A stretch of 64,000 nt of DNA from Acanthochlamys bracteata (Eukaryota; Streptophyta; Magnoliopsida; Pandanales; Velloziaceae): assembly GCA_019914995.1 (NCBI GenBank), contig CM034135.1, forward strand, positions 1,490,501 to 1,554,500, read 5' to 3'. Both the position numbers and the translations under genes were made by a program. Under the pieces are notes generated by a model that saw only the letters and a program-made list of their open reading frames with translations, searched no databases and was not told where the DNA came from. Shown here in pieces: positions 63,701 through 64,000 of this stretch (positions within the stretch are counted from its first letter, which is position 1; the number at the start of each line of letters is the position of its first letter).

Positions 63701-64000
63701 GTAACTAGTAGACTACTTTGTGTAGACGTTCTTTCGGACTCAACTTTTTGTATGTGCACAGGATACTGAAGAGGAGAACAAACTTGTGTCAGCTGAATCG
63801 GAGATAAGCTATTTGAAACATAAATTGAGTCAAAGTGTTGAAATGGAAATGAAAATTGCAGAGCTTGAGAATAAGTTGCAGGTGGCAACTAGTGTTTTTA
63901 ACGAACAGGTATGATTCCAGTTATTTCTTCTTGGGTCATGTAAGTAGCAAACAATCTATTGTACACTGAATGTCAAATATATGTCACACACACAGCAGGC
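57781..64000 (+). CDS. PICC-like long coiled-coil protein (partial, runs off the window)
   Basis: Six exons are inside the window: 57781-57816, 58949-62116, 62278-62520, 62611-62769, 63231-63389 and 63762-63908. All junctions are phase 0 and give 1,304 residues so far. The protein begins MEDVQTGSAELK, followed by an acidic, Glu/Lys-rich N-terminus (DEEFVKIEKEP) and more than 1,100 residues of heptad-patterned coiled coil without Pro breaks. The order of segments (KCENLV-type repeats, DTLLSQ-LSHNEELEEKLK, NARNLELESKLRDL, HEERANVNHQRSLQFEDL, ELLAETNSKL, KKTIEDLMRQLKSEGEKLQS) follows Arabidopsis PICC (At2g32240) and its paralogue. PICC is an ER-anchored long coiled-coil protein linked to pattern-triggered immunity and held by a C-terminal membrane helix, which would lie beyond the window. 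The intron after exon 4 appears to start with GC (CGCAG|gccagt); an alternative GT donor at 62809 would add 13 residues. Confidence 0.9.

Overview
The window is nuclear DNA from a flowering plant, most likely a eudicot. It holds widely spaced, multi-exon genes of plant-only families in AT-rich spacer full of small inverted-repeat elements. Gene families were named by reading translations against remembered family sequences; no search was run. Exon boundaries were fixed by splice signals and by reading frame carrying across every junction. Layout: a small stress-type single-exon gene at 3.1 kb (+); a decayed CHR4/PICKLE-related chromatin remodeller at 5.2-9.1 kb (-), with probable non-coding leader to 11.2 kb; NF-YC at 13.6 kb (+); a KUP/HAK/KT potassium transporter at 15-19.9 kb (-); an AT-rich, gene-free stretch at 20-24.2 kb; a decayed peroxisomal 2,4-dienoyl-CoA reductase at 24.3-26.6 kb (+); an SCI1-like gene at 27.4 kb (+); glycine cleavage H protein at 29.9-31.8 kb (-); a decayed PPR gene at 32.3-33.9 kb (-); a DHHC S-acyltransferase at 35.4-39.6 kb (-); a Bsister-like MADS-box gene at 42.2-43.3 kb (-); a GC-rich, possibly mitochondrial insert at about 44.9-45.6 kb; cytosolic phosphoglycerate kinase at 47.2-49.9 kb (+); a decayed HIT/HINT2 gene at 50.8-53.0 kb (+); and the first 1,304 codons of a PICC-like long coiled-coil protein at 57.8 kb to the window end (+). 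The genes do not form a pathway, as expected for a plant chromosome segment. What links the window is its history: eight clearly intact or window-truncated multi-exon or regulatory genes alternate with four decayed genes that keep their introns. This looks like the fractionated half of an ancient duplication. Other points of interest are several GC-AG introns, three small transposons whose target-site duplications can be read, a multi-copy AT-rich element family, and a paired ABRE/G-box in the NF-YC promoter.
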